This document shows, piece by piece, positions 56,527 to 64,000 of a stretch of 64,000 bases of DNA. This DNA is from Oscillospiraceae bacterium (lineage in GTDB: Bacteria > Bacillota > Clostridia > UBA1381). The stretch is from NCBI GenBank assembly GCA_022509025.1, contig JAFLUB010000003.1:22400-86399 (forward strand), in the 5' to 3' direction. Numbering within the stretch: position 1 is the stretch's first letter; every line of letters begins with the position of its first letter. A model generated the notes under the pieces. It was not told the origin of the DNA. It worked only from the letters and a program-made list of their open reading frames with translations, and made no database searches. The translations under genes and the position numbers were made by a program.

Positions 56527-57291
56527 ATGGCAAAAGTAATTGCAATAACAAATCAAAAGGGAGGCGTGGGAAAAACCACCACCTCCGTTAATTTGGCATC
56601 CTGTCTTGCCTGTGAAGGTAAAAAGACTCTTCTGATTGACTGCGACCCTCAGGGTAATTCAACAAGCGGTCTCGGAATTGAAAAGGATACTTATTCTCTG
56701 TCTGTTTATAACTGTCTGGTGGATTACAGCAAAACAGCAGAGGCTGTTATAAAAACAAAATACAACAATTTATATATAATTCCATCCTCTTCAGATATGA
56801 GCGCGGCGGAAATAGAGCTTGCTTATGAGGACAAGCGTGAGTTCTTTTTGAAAAACTCTATAAATGAAATTAAAAATGATTTCGACTTTATAATTCTGGA
56901 TTCTCCTCCTGCGCTTGGAATGATTACTATAAATATTTTAACAGCGGCAGATTCGGTGCTCATTCCAATTCAGTGTGAATATTACGCTTTGGAAGGATTG
57001 AGCCAGCTTATAACAACAATTAAAACAATAAAAAAGAACTTAAACTCAAATATTGAAATAGAAGGTGTTCTCGGAACAATGTATGACGGAAGAACAAATC
57101 TTTCTATTCAGGTTCTTGATGAGGTGAAAAAATTCTTTCCTGATAAGGTCTACAGAACTGTTATACCAAGAAACGTAAGATTAAGTGAATCACCGTCATT
57201 TGGTGAACCAATTATAAATTATGACCGAACCTCAAAGGGAGCGGATGCATATATGTCTCTTGCAAAGGAAGTCATAAAAAACAATTCATAA
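56527..57291 (+). CDS. parA: Chromosome partitioning ATPase ParA (Soj)
   Basis: A 254-residue deviant Walker A ATPase that acts with ParB and parS in origin segregation and, in Bacillus, on DnaA. The P-loop is TNQKGGVGKTTTSVNLA, Walker A' is LLIDCDPQGNSTSGLG, Walker B is FIILDSPPALG. I start at ATG 56527 (MAKVIAITNQKGG) since GGAGAAAACA lies just upstream; an in-frame TTG 33 bases earlier has no binding site. It forms an operon with parB (16-base gap). Confidence 0.97.
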   Translation: MAKVIAITNQKGGVGKTTTSVNLASCLACEGKKTLLIDCDPQGNSTSGLGIEKDTYSLSVYNCLVDYSKTAEAVIKTKYNNLYIIPSSSDMSAAEIELAYEDKREFFLKNSINEIKNDFDFIILDSPPALGMITINILTAADSVLIPIQCEYYALEGLSQLITTIKTIKKNLNSNIEIEGVLGTMYDGRTNLSIQVLDEVKKFFPDKVYRTVIPRNVRLSESPSFGEPIINYDRTSKGADAYMSLAKEVIKNNS

Positions 57292-57307
57292 AGTAAGGAG
57301 TGAACAT

Positions 57308-58183
57308 ATGCCTAAGAAAGGTTTAGGTAAAGGTCTCGGTTCTCTTTTTAATGAAAGTGATATAAAAGAAGTTACCTCTGATATAAATCAATCAAAAGAG
57401 GGAGATATTACTAATATACGCTTAACTCTGATTGAACCGAACAAAAAACAACCGCGCCGCAATTTTGATGATGAAAAAATCACAGCGCTCGCCGATTCTA
57501 TAAAGGAGCACGGACTTATACAACCTATAATTGTTACTCCGTCTGAAAACGGTATGTACAAAATTGTAGCCGGAGAAAGAAGATGGCGTGCCGCAAAAAA
57601 AGCTAAAATTAAGGAAATACCCGCTCTTATACGTCCTTATAACGATGAACAGGTTGCGGAAATCGCTCTTATTGAAAATCTGCAGCGGGAAAATCTTAAT
57701 CCGATAGAAGAAGCCATAGGTTATAATCTTCTTATGGAAGAATTCAATCTCACACAGGAGATTATAAGCAAACGCGTAGGAAAAAGCAGAAGCGCAGTTG
57801 CCAATTCTTTAAGACTTCTGTCACTTGAAAAAGATATTCAGAAAATGCTGATATCAGAAGTTCTTACAAGCGGTCATGCGCGCGCTGTGCTTTCTATTGA
57901 CAATAAGGAACTGAGAATAGCATTTGCAAAAAGGATAGTTGATGACAATTTAAATGTTCGTCAGGCTGAAGCACTCGCAAAGCAGCTACAGAAAAAAACA
58001 CCGACTAAAAATGTAAAAGAGAAAACAGCTTATGATATTGAAATAGAAAAAATTCAGAATAATTTATCATCAGCTATGGGTACAAAGGTTAAAATAAATC
58101 ATACACCGAAAAAAGGAAAAATAGAAATCGAATACTACGGAAATAAAGATTTGGAACGTATACTTGAATTTTTTAATATATAG
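57308..58183 (+). CDS. parB: Chromosome partitioning protein ParB (Spo0J)
   Basis: A 291-residue CTP-dependent DNA-binding clamp. It begins KKGLGKGLGSLF, the ParA-stimulating region. The CTP-binding domain has GLIQPIIV and GERRWRAAKKA with IALIENLQRENLNPIEEA. The helix-turn-helix (QEIISKRVGKSRSAVANSLRLL) reads parS, and SGHARAVL follows. The C-terminal dimer domain ends EIEYYGNKDLERILEFF. Perfect parS sites lie at 54606 and 56360. GTAAGGAGTG precedes ATG. Confidence 0.97.
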   Translation: MPKKGLGKGLGSLFNESDIKEVTSDINQSKEGDITNIRLTLIEPNKKQPRRNFDDEKITALADSIKEHGLIQPIIVTPSENGMYKIVAGERRWRAAKKAKIKEIPALIRPYNDEQVAEIALIENLQRENLNPIEEAIGYNLLMEEFNLTQEIISKRVGKSRSAVANSLRLLSLEKDIQKMLISEVLTSGHARAVLSIDNKELRIAFAKRIVDDNLNVRQAEALAKQLQKKTPTKNVKEKTAYDIEIEKIQNNLSSAMGTKVKINHTPKKGKIEIEYYGNKDLERILEFFNI

Positions 58184-58206
58184 ACTGAAAGGAGAAAAAA
58201 TTTACG

Positions 58207-58707
58207 ATGGATAGTAACAATTTACTTTTTATATCTCTTGCTATAATGATGATTCTTATTATTATATGTTTTATTTTAAACGCTGTGAATTCATCTAAAA
58301 TAAACACTCTTATGGATTATTCTGATGAAGGAGATATTATAGGAGCTTTAAAAGATTATTATGATAAGGTTGATGACCTATCAAAAACTGTAAATGACAC
58401 ATCTGATGCCGTGATTCTTTCAAGGCTTGCAAACTGTGAAAATGATTCTCATATTTCATTAAAGAAAATAGCTATCGTTAATTTTGACGCATATGATGAT
58501 GTTAAGGGAAATTTAAGCTTTGCTCTTGCAATTCTTAATAATAATAATGACGGATTTATTCTCACTTCTCTTTACGGTCATAATTCATGCAATACCTATG
58601 TACGTGAAATAACAGGAGGAGAAACTCCTGTCAAACTTCTCAATGAAGAAAAAGAAGCTCTAAACGAAGCAAAAAATAAATTAATGAGGACAGGAAACAA
58701 TGGCTAA
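58207..58707 (+). CDS. DUF4446 family membrane protein
   Basis: A 166-residue protein with one N-terminal helix (residues 6-26) followed by a soluble domain. The text KIAIVNFDAYDDVKGNLSFALAILNNNNDGFILTSLYGHNSC...YVREITGG is characteristic of DUF4446, a family often placed directly after parB in Clostridia. No function is known. AAAGGAGAAAAAATTTACG precedes ATG. It overlaps the next gene by eight bases. Confidence 0.85.
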   Translation: MDSNNLLFISLAIMMILIIICFILNAVNSSKINTLMDYSDEGDIIGALKDYYDKVDDLSKTVNDTSDAVILSRLANCENDSHISLKKIAIVNFDAYDDVKGNLSFALAILNNNNDGFILTSLYGHNSCNTYVREITGGETPVKLLNEEKEALNEAKNKLMRTGNNG

Positions 58708-59113
58708 TAAAAATGACAACAAATCTTTATTTCTATATACATCACTGATATTTATTGTGGCTATATTGCTTATAATTTTATCTTTTTCAGGACAGATAAA
58801 TTTGCAAAAAAACAGAACTCAGATTGAATCAAACTCTGAAAATCAAAACTCCGGCATAACCGAGAGAGCAGCTGTTCTGAGTGAAGAGAATAAAAATCTC
58901 ATTGAAGAAAATAACAAACTGAAAGCAGAAAATAAAGAGCTTCAGGAAAAACAAACCATTAATGATATTCTTCTGAGCGCAAACGGATATTTTATTCTCG
59001 GTGATAATGCTAAGGCTTATGAAATGATTAACGCTGTAATTTACGATAATCTTTCAGCGGACCAAAAGATAATCTATGATAATATTAAGTCCGGAATAGA
59101 TAAAGCAGAATAA
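58700..59113 (+). CDS. Membrane-anchored coiled-coil protein of unknown function
   Basis: A 137-residue protein: one N-terminal membrane helix (residues 10-29), then a strong Glu/Asn/Lys coiled coil (about 50-83, SEENKNLIEENNKLKAENKE), then a short helical C-terminal part (ILLSANGYFILGDNAKAYEMIN) that looks TPR-like. I recognise no family. The eight-base overlap with the DUF4446 gene and its place between parB and serS suggest co-transcription with parAB. Confidence 0.7.
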   Translation: MANKNDNKSLFLYTSLIFIVAILLIILSFSGQINLQKNRTQIESNSENQNSGITERAAVLSEENKNLIEENNKLKAENKELQEKQTINDILLSANGYFILGDNAKAYEMINAVIYDNLSADQKIIYDNIKSGIDKAE

Positions 59114-59162
59114 TAGAAATTTTTATATATTTAATACTATTAAACAGAAAGGATAAGATAAA

Positions 59163-60434
59163 ATGTTAGATATTAAAACTTTAAGACAGGAACCTGAACG
59201 GATAAAGGACGCGCTAAAAAAGCGTAACAATGACCTTGATATTGAACCTGCAATAGAGCTTGATAAGCAAAGACGCGCTATTCTTACTGAGGTTGAGCAG
59301 AAAAAGGCAAAGCAGAATGAAATAAGTAAAAAAATCCCACAGATGAAAAAAGCGGGAGAAAATACAGACCAGATTTTTGCTGAAATGAAGGAACTCAGTA
59401 ATGAAATTAAAGTTGATGATGAGAAGGTACGCGATATAGATGAAAAGCTTCGTAATTTCATGCTTAAAATACCTAACATCCCGAATGAAAATGTTCCTGT
59501 CGGAGCAGACGACAGCGAAAATGTCGAAATAAGAAAATATTCCACTCCGAGAAAATTTGACTTTGAACCTAAAGCTCACTGGGATATAGGCACAGAGCTT
59601 GATATTCTTGATTTTGAACGCGGTACAAAAATCGCAGGAACCCGTTTCACTGTTTATAAGGGTCTGGGCGCAAGACTTGAAAGAGCTGTAATACAGTTCT
59701 TCCTGAACACTCATACCAGTGAATCAGGATATATGGAAATAATGCCTCCTTACATGGTTAACAGAGATTCGATGACAGGTACAGGACAGTTACCTAAATT
59801 TGAAGAGGATGCTTTTAAGGTTGTAAATAACGGATTTTTCCTTATCCCGACAGCGGAAGTTCCGGTAACAAATCTGCACAGAGATGAAATTCTTGACGGT
59901 ACTTCTCTTCCTATTAAATACTGCGCATATTCAGCATGCTTCAGAGCAGAAGCGGGAAGCGCAGGACGCGATACGCGCGGTTTGATAAGACAGCACCAGT
60001 TTAATAAGGTTGAGCTTGTTAAGTTTGTTAAACCTGAAAACAGCTATGACGAACTTGAAAAGCTGACAAATGATGCTGAAATACTTCTCCAGAAACTCGG
60101 TATTCCTTACAGAGTAGTATGTCTTTCAACAGGCGACCTCGGTTTTTCATCTGCAAAGACTTACGATATTGAAGTATGGATGCCAAGCTATGACAGATAC
60201 GTTGAAATTTCATCATGTTCAAACTTTGAAGATTATCAGGCTCGCCGCGCAAATATCAGATATAAGGATAACCCGAAGGACAAGGCTCAATTTGTTCATA
60301 CTCTTAACGGTTCAGGACTTGCAGTAGGAAGAACAGTGGCTGCAATTCTTGAGAATTTCCAGAATGAAGACGGTACTGTTACTATTCCTGAAGTTCTTGT
60401 TCCGTTTATGGGCACAGATAAAATTACAAAATAA
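59163..60434 (+). CDS. serS: Seryl-tRNA synthetase
   Basis: A 423-residue class II synthetase. The N-terminal coiled-coil arm for tRNA-Ser (residues 27-98) precedes the catalytic domain. Motif 2 is [25 protein letters not shown], motif 3 is [17 protein letters not shown], and TAEVPVTN holds the serine site. The length is standard. AGAAAGGATAAGATAAA precedes ATG, and a strong terminator follows. It is a usual neighbour of parAB in the origin region of Firmicutes. Confidence 0.98.
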   Translation: MLDIKTLRQEPERIKDALKKRNNDLDIEPAIELDKQRRAILTEVEQKKAKQNEISKKIPQMKKAGENTDQIFAEMKELSNEIKVDDEKVRDIDEKLRNFMLKIPNIPNENVPVGADDSENVEIRKYSTPRKFDFEPKAHWDIGTELDILDFERGTKIAGTRFTVYKGLGARLERAVIQFFLNTHTSESGYMEIMPPYMVNRDSMTGTGQLPKFEEDAFKVVNNGFFLIPTAEVPVTNLHRDEILDGTSLPIKYCAYSACFRAEAGSAGRDTRGLIRQHQFNKVELVKFVKPENSYDELEKLTNDAEILLQKLGIPYRVVCLSTGDLGFSSAKTYDIEVWMPSYDRYVEISSCSNFEDYQARRANIRYKDNPKDKAQFVHTLNGSGLAVGRTVAAILENFQNEDGTVTIPEVLVPFMGTDKITK

Positions 60435-60452
60435 TATAATAATAATAAAACA

Positions 60453-60487
60453 AGGCTGTAACAAAGAGTTTTGTTACAGCCTTTTAA
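60453..60487 (+). terminator. Terminator after serS
   Basis: AAGGCTGTAACAAA pairs with TTTGTTACAGCCTT, followed by T residues. Confidence 0.9.
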
Positions 60488-60570
60488 TATATGCATATTG
60501 TGTATTAAAAAAAATTTATAACTACATATTGTTACTATTTTATGTAAACTAAATTATGGTAAAAAACGAT

Positions 60571-60874
60571 TTATCAACACTGTCATTTTTACTTTTATCA
60601 ACGCAAAAATGACTTAAATATAAGAATTAATAGTAAGTTATCCACGTTATCCACATAGTTATCCACAATTTTCGGATAATTCTTATATTTATAAAAATGG
60701 CATATCTAAGCCATTTTTAATGGTTTACGGATTTTTAATACATAATATTACCAATTAAAACATCATTTTCGTGAAAAAAATGAGGATAAATATATTTTAA
60801 TTATAAAAAATCTGTTTTTTATGGTATTTTTAGAAAATTTTAAAATGTATAATATTATCCACATTGTGTGCATA
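60571..60874 (+). other. DnaA-box cluster in AT-rich intergenic DNA (candidate origin element)
   Basis: The 491-bp space between serS and trmK holds DnaA boxes, all reading forward: TTATCAACA (60571), TTATCAACG (60595), TTATCCACG (60638), TTATCCACA (60647, 60659, 60855) and a reverse TGTGCATAA (60866). The middle three sit between perfect 15-bp inverted arms, TAAATATAAGAATTA (60615-60629) and TAATTCTTATATTTA (60677-60691). TTATCAACG sits between GTCATTTTT (60582-60590) and AAAAATGAC (60605-60613). The rest is very AT-rich with a small AATGGC/GCCATT hairpin near 60695-60717. Confidence 0.6.
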
Positions 60875-60925
60875 ACTGCATGGATAAAAGGAAAAACTAA
60901 ATTTTCTGTACTTTGGAGGAATTTT

Positions 60926-61597
60926 GTGATTACGCCGCGTTTAAAATGTATAATTGACCACACAAACGGAAAAACGATAGCCGATATAGGAACCGATCAT
61001 GCTTATATTCCTATATACCTGATACAAAACAAATTAGCCGATTATGTTATCGCAAGTGATATAAAACAAGGCCCTGTTAATATAGCAAAAGAAAATATAG
61101 AAAAAAATAATCTTTTAGATAAAATAGAAGTAAGACTTGGCAGCGGTCTCAGTGTTCTTAAAAAAGACGAAGCGGATACTATTATAATAGCCGGAATGGG
61201 CGGACAGCTTATAAGTGAAATTATAAGCGCAGATATTGATTTAGCAAGAAATTCTAAACTTGTGCTCCAGCCTATGAACGCGCAATATGAGCTTCGAAAA
61301 TATATTATAGAAAATAATTTTAAAATTACAAATGAAGATATTGCCGTTGAAGGATTCAAAGTCTATAATATTATGAACGTTGAAAGCGGATGGCAGGAAA
61401 AATTCAAAACTGATTTTGAATATCAGATTCCTTCATATTTAAAAAATCATAAATATTTTAAAAATCTTTGTGATAAAAAGAGACGTGAATTTACAAAGGT
61501 AATAAAAGGATTAAGATCATCAAAGGATATAGATGAAGAAAAGCTTCAACTATATGAATACTGGTTAAGGGAGCTGGAAAAATATGAAAGCAAATGA
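60926..61597 (+). CDS. trmK: tRNA (adenine(22)-N(1))-methyltransferase
   Basis: A 223-residue SAM-dependent enzyme that makes m1A22 in tRNA. I start at GTG 60926 (ITPRLKCIIDH) because TGGAGGA is five bases upstream and the family begins there; the frame is open further upstream but lacks a binding site. The SAM site is IADIGTDHAYIPIYL, followed by DTIIIAGMGGQLIS and LVLQPMNAQYELRKYI, all matching Bacillus TrmK (YqfN). A DnaA box lies 63 bp before the start. It overlaps the NIF3 gene by 14 bases. Confidence 0.92.
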   Translation: MITPRLKCIIDHTNGKTIADIGTDHAYIPIYLIQNKLADYVIASDIKQGPVNIAKENIEKNNLLDKIEVRLGSGLSVLKKDEADTIIIAGMGGQLISEIISADIDLARNSKLVLQPMNAQYELRKYIIENNFKITNEDIAVEGFKVYNIMNVESGWQEKFKTDFEYQIPSYLKNHKYFKNLCDKKRREFTKVIKGLRSSKDIDEEKLQLYEYWLRELEKYESK

Positions 61598-62357
61598 TAT
61601 TATTAACATTATTGAAAAAGTATGTCCCGAAAATCTCGCTTATCCATGGGATAATGTAGGACTTCTGTGTGGTGACAGTGAAAAAGAAGTAAACAAGGTT
61701 TTTGTTACTCTTGATACTAATATAAAAACAGTAAAAGAAGCGATAGAAAAAAAAGCGGATATGATTGTTTCTCATCACCCTGTACTTTTGGGAGGTATAA
61801 AGCGTATTGATTATACAACCTCCCAGGGACAGATGATAAAACTTCTCATTGAAAACAATATACCTCTTTTTGCGGCTCATACAAATATGGATACTGCAAA
61901 AGGCGGTATTAATGATAGACTTGCTATAATGTTTAATTTAACAGATATTGAAATTCTTGAACAGCATACATGTGATACCACAGCAGGACTTGGACGAATA
62001 GGAAAGCTCAAAAATACAGTTAAATTTGATGAATTTACAAAGAAATGCAAAGAAGTTTTAAATACCACAATACGCGCGGCAGGTGATTTTAATACTGATA
62101 TAAAAACTGTCGCAGTTGCATCAGGAAGCTGCAGTGAGATTATTCCTCTTGCAAAAGAAAAAGGCGCTGATGTTATTATAACAGGAGATATGAAATATCA
62201 TAACATGATTGATATGACAGAACTTGGTATATGTGTTATAGATGCGGGACATTATCCGACTGAAATATGCGTTATGGATATTTTTGAAGATATTTTAAAA
62301 GACTGTGATATTGAAATCATAAAATCCGAAAATAAAGATATTTTTAATTTTATTTGA
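61584..62357 (+). CDS. NIF3-family metal-binding protein (YqfO-like)
   Basis: A 257-residue dinuclear metal protein of the NIF3/GTP cyclohydrolase I type 2 homologue family. Metal ligands are seen in SHHPVLL (residues 63-69), AAHTNMDTAKGG (Asp) and the C-terminal DAGHYPTE. The text WDNVGLLCGD near the N-terminus is diagnostic. The insertion domain found in longer homologues is absent. Pairing with trmK is widely conserved in Firmicutes; the exact function is unsettled. It is co-transcribed with trmK by overlap. Confidence 0.92.
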   Translation: MKANDIINIIEKVCPENLAYPWDNVGLLCGDSEKEVNKVFVTLDTNIKTVKEAIEKKADMIVSHHPVLLGGIKRIDYTTSQGQMIKLLIENNIPLFAAHTNMDTAKGGINDRLAIMFNLTDIEILEQHTCDTTAGLGRIGKLKNTVKFDEFTKKCKEVLNTTIRAAGDFNTDIKTVAVASGSCSEIIPLAKEKGADVIITGDMKYHNMIDMTELGICVIDAGHYPTEICVMDIFEDILKDCDIEIIKSENKDIFNFI

Positions 62358-62382
62358 CATGAAATCAATAGTATTATATAAT
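62354..62382 (+). promoter_or_regulatory. Upstream promoter of the rnpB region
   Basis: TTGACA (62354-62359), 17 bp, TATAAT (62377-62382): full consensus, starting near 62390. A second, weaker -10 (TATACT, 62493-62498, with TTGCAG 15 bp before) lies right at the mature rnpB 5' end and could start it directly. Confidence 0.8.
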
Positions 62383-62390
62383 AACCTCAC

Positions 62391-62437
62391 GGTGTTACCA
62401 AAAGCAAAGCTTTTGACACCTGAGAGAACATTTGAAC
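62391..62437 (+). other. Bulged hairpin plus conserved tail upstream of rnpB
   Basis: GGTGT, bulge TAC, CAAAAGC, loop AAA, GCTTTTG, ACACC (62391-62420), then AACATTTGAAC (62427-62437). It matches the parA leader hairpin in layout, with GC to TC/GA compensated in the stem. Between it and rnpB lies a GGCTG/CAGCC hairpin. Confidence 0.6.
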
Positions 62438-62503
62438 CTGCTTTATGCGCCACATTGCGGCGCCGGCTGTTTTGCAGCCTATAAATACAGGTTATACTAT
62501 TAA

Positions 62504-62828
62504 AAGAGTAAGTCAGATGATTGCGCCGTTACGGTGAGGAAAGTCCGGGCTTCACAGAGCAGGGTGCCGGCTAACGGCCGGTGAAGGCGACTTCAAGGAT
62601 AGTGCAACAGAAAATAAATGCCCGTTTTTAACGCGGCGATTGTGGAAATGTGCGGTAAGAGCGCACAGGAAAGATGGCGACTGAATTTCCGTGTAAACCC
62701 CACCTGAAGCAACTTTGGGAATGTTAAGCTTGCTCGGCGTGTTCCCTTGAAAGGCTGGAACGCATTGGTAACTTTGCGTCAAGATAGATAATCATCAAAT
62801 ACAGAACCCGGCTTATAGATTTGCTCTT
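62504..62828 (+). ncRNA. rnpB: RNase P RNA (class A)
   Basis: About 325 bases. It has the conserved GAGGAAAGTCCGGGCT near the 5' end with CACAGAGCAGGGTGCCGG, the central GTGGAAATGTGCGGTAAGAG-type core, GGTAAACCCC-like text (GTGTAAACCCCACC), and the 3' signature AGAACCCGGCTTATAG. The ends AAGAGTAA and TTGCTCTT pair as P1. The pairing of CCGGG near the 5' end with CCCGG at the 3' end closes the core. It removes 5' leaders from pre-tRNAs with RnpA. The ends are set by P1 and may be off by a few bases. Confidence 0.95.
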
Positions 62829-62830
62829 AC

Positions 62831-62862
62831 AAAAAAAATACCTTTCGGTATTTTTTTTTATC
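62831..62862 (+). terminator. Terminator after rnpB
   Basis: AAAAAAATACC and GGTATTTTTTTT pair around TTTC, ending in a long T-run. Confidence 0.88.
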
Positions 62863-62894
62863 ATAAATTTGTCTTTAAACGAAGTTATACCGTT

Positions 62895-62958
62895 AGAACC
62901 CGGCTTATAGTCTTGCTCTTACAAAAAAGAAATTCCTTTTTCGGAATTTCTTTTTTCC
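62895..62958 (+). repeat. Duplicated 3' end of rnpB with a second terminator
   Basis: AGAACCCGGCTTATAG recurs at 62895-62910, 92 bp after the copy in rnpB (62803-62818), and is again followed by TTGCTCTTACAAAAAA and a hairpin terminator (AAAGAAATTCC/GGAATTTCTTT, ending in T). The two terminator stems differ. A read-through transcript would carry two alternative 3' tails. Confidence 0.85.
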
Positions 62959-62963
62959 TATCA

Positions 62964-62992
62964 TTGACACACTTTTAATAATATGATATAAT
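62964..62992 (+). promoter_or_regulatory. Promoter of antitoxin RNA 2
   Basis: TTGACA (62964-62969), a 17-bp spacer and TATAAT (62987-62992): full consensus, with no coding gene downstream in this direction. Confidence 0.85.
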
Positions 62993-62998
62993 AAAAAA

Positions 62999-63102
62999 AG
63001 AAAAGGATTGACTTAATTGTTGTCCTGCATGAATATTATTTGTAGAAAATAAAATATTCTACCCATAAGCGTTTATCCGGCAAGATAAGCGCTTATTTTT
63101 TA
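62999..63102 (+). ncRNA. Predicted antisense antitoxin RNA 2
   Basis: About 104 bases from the promoter to the intrinsic terminator ATAAGCGTTTATC (63065-63077)/GATAAGCGCTTAT (63084-63096) plus T5. The terminator overlaps the stop codon of the minus-strand tiny ORF. Same layout as the locus at 44.1-44.4 kb. Ends are inferred. Confidence 0.65.
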
Positions 63103-63179
63103 TCTATCCATATACATAGCGCTAAAATTACAACTAAAATCAAAAATATGATTATTAGATTCATAGTAATCTCAGACAT
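63093..63179 (-). CDS. Tiny hydrophobic peptide, putative type I toxin 2
   Basis: A 28-residue ORF: short polar start (MSEITM), one membrane helix (NLIIIFLILVVILALCIWI), and a charged tail (DKK). AAAGGGGGTG lies nine bases before ATG, the same strong binding site type as in locus 1. Its own promoter is at 63259-63287 and an antisense RNA converges on its 3' end. The topology matches Fst/TxpA-like toxins; toxicity is inferred. Confidence 0.65.
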   Translation of the reverse strand: MSEITMNLIIIFLILVVILALCIWIDKK

Positions 63180-63258
63180 TGTACACACCCCCTTTACGGT
63201 GGTGTCAGGAAAACAATATATCAATCCATTTTCAAAGAGAGTAAAACCCTCAAATATA

Positions 63259-63287
63259 AATATACTACATTTATTATTATTTGTCGA
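63259..63287 (-). promoter_or_regulatory. Promoter of toxin 2
   Basis: On the minus strand, TCGACA (63287-63282), a 17-bp spacer and TATATT (63264-63259), giving a leader of about 75 bases. The leader holds a GACACC...GGTGTG element that can pair around the ribosome binding site. Confidence 0.65.
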
Positions 63288-63323
63288 TAGATGTAATAAA
63301 CACGTTAAATACTTTTAATCTTT

Positions 63324-64000
63324 CTATATAACCATTCCTCCGTCTACATTCAAAACCTGACCTGTTATATAATCCGCATTTTCGGATGCTAAAAATAAAA
63401 TTGTTTTTGCTATTTCTTCAGGCTTTCCTATTCTTCCTATAGGCGTTTCATCTTCTAAACTTTTTATATCTTCTTCACTTAAATTCTTATTCATTTCAGT
63501 TTCAATAACTCCCGGAGCAACACAGTTAACCGTTATGCCTGACGGACCAAGTTCCTTTGCAAGAGCTTTTGTAAATCCTATAACAGCAGCTTTTGATGCG
63601 CTGTAATGTACCTCGCAGCTTCCGCCTGTAATTCCCCACATAGAAGAGACATTTATTATTTTTCCTCTTTTTTCCGATATCATATCTTTTACAAATTCCC
63701 GTGTTACAATAAACATTCCCTTTATATTTGTATTAAATATAATATCCCAATCATCTTCGGATATATCAGTAAATAACTTTATTTGTGAAACTCCGGCATT
63801 ATTTATAATAACATCTATTTTACCATAATTATCATGTATATATTCCGATATCTTTTTAACTTCTTCATATTTTGAAATATCTGCCTTTACAGGTATTGCT
63901 CCTGTTTCATTTTTTATTTTTTCAGCTTCTATATCACTATTTTTATAATTAAGAAATACTCTGTATCCGGCATTTGAAAATTCATATACACATGCCTTTC
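63324..64000 (-). CDS. Short-chain dehydrogenase/reductase, FabG-like (partial, N-terminus off the right edge)
   Basis: The frame is open from the window edge to the stop at 63324, about 225 residues. Reading begins KACVYEFSNAGYRVFLNYKN, so the GxxxGIG cofactor loop lies just outside. Seen: NNAGVS, catalytic Ser in NVSSMWG, YSASKAA with the Tyr-xxx-Lys pair, the PG motif NCVAPGVIETEM, and the C-terminal NADYITGQVLNVDGGMVI typical of FabG (3-oxoacyl-ACP reductase). All catalytic residues are present. An isolated position away from fatty acid genes leaves the true substrate open. Confidence 0.9.
   Translation of the reverse strand, partial: KACVYEFSNAGYRVFLNYKNSDIEAEKIKNETGAIPVKADISKYEEVKKISEYIHDNYGKIDVIINNAGVSQIKLFTDISEDDWDIIFNTNIKGMFIVTREFVKDMISEKRGKIINVSSMWGITGGSCEVHYSASKAAVIGFTKALAKELGPSGITVNCVAPGVIETEMNKNLSEEDIKSLEDETPIGRIGKPEEIAKTILFLASENADYITGQVLNVDGGMVI

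Noticed and set aside
60821..60925. N-terminal extension of TrmK
   Set aside because: The frame is open upstream but no binding site is seen, family members begin at the GTG 60926 position, and the extension would cover a DnaA box.
61491..61880. Minus-strand ORF of 129 codons
   Set aside because: It is antisense to the trmK/NIF3 overlap, where both plus-strand frames are strongly conserved.
62552..62782. Minus-strand ORF of 76 codons
   Set aside because: It lies wholly inside the RNase P RNA gene.

Overview
The window looks like chromosome of a spore-forming member of the Clostridia (Firmicutes), moderately AT-rich. Evidence: the str operon order ybxF-rpsL-rpsG-fusA-tuf, AGGAGG-type ribosome binding sites, spmA/spmB, a gerA-type germinant receptor operon, Soj/Spo0J (parA/parB) with parS sites, a lysine riboswitch ahead of a dap operon, and TxpA-like type I toxin modules. 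I cannot name the species.

Layout. Bases 1-31105 (minus) are one uninterrupted reading frame that runs off the left edge: an exported protein of at least 10,368 residues. After an acidic, low-complexity N-terminus it carries, by my hand count, 15 successive seven-bladed RCC1-type beta-propellers (105 blades) separated by Ig-like domains, then a run of cadherin-like domains. Five propellers (about 20.0-28.3 kb) are near-identical tandem copies with a 1.7-1.8 kb period. Bases 31.1-36.8 kb hold the str operon. Bases 36.8-43.5 kb hold coaBC (minus), a zinc-ribbon/TM2 protein, spmA-spmB, and the glycolytic run pgk-tpiA-gpmI. Bases 43.5-46.7 kb hold a NERD-like membrane protein, a first small type I toxin/antitoxin locus, and an operon of two lipoproteins (SH3-domain protein, M14 carboxypeptidase). 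Bases 46.8-50.0 kb are the asd-dapA-dapB operon behind a lysine riboswitch and a second structured leader. Bases 50.0-51.7 kb hold a CAP-domain protein, tRNA-Thr and a SLOG-family gene preceded by another copy of that leader. Bases 51.8-56.3 kb are a germination operon (gerA-gerB-gerC plus a 53-residue two-helix membrane protein). Bases 56.3-62.4 kb hold parS sites, parA-parB, a DUF4446 gene, a coiled-coil membrane protein, serS, a cluster of DnaA boxes, trmK and a NIF3 gene. Bases 62.4-64.0 kb hold RNase P RNA with a duplicated 3' tail, a second type I toxin/antitoxin locus, and the end of a FabG-like dehydrogenase.

How the genes fit together. The asd-dapA-dapB operon supplies lysine and diaminopimelate for the wall and for dipicolinate in spores. 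The ger and spm genes act in germination and spore maturation. parAB, parS, the DnaA boxes, serS and rnpB together suggest the right half is near the replication origin, although dnaA itself is not in the window.

Most unusual items: the propeller-array giant protein; a leader RNA found in two full copies (before asd and a SLOG gene) and one shortened copy (before spmA), with two mutually exclusive pairings that expose or hide an AAAGG ribosome binding site; two type I toxin loci of identical layout; a covarying bulged hairpin shared by the parA and rnpB transcript starts; a duplicated rnpB 3' end plus terminator; and a DnaA-box cluster inside a perfect inverted repeat.
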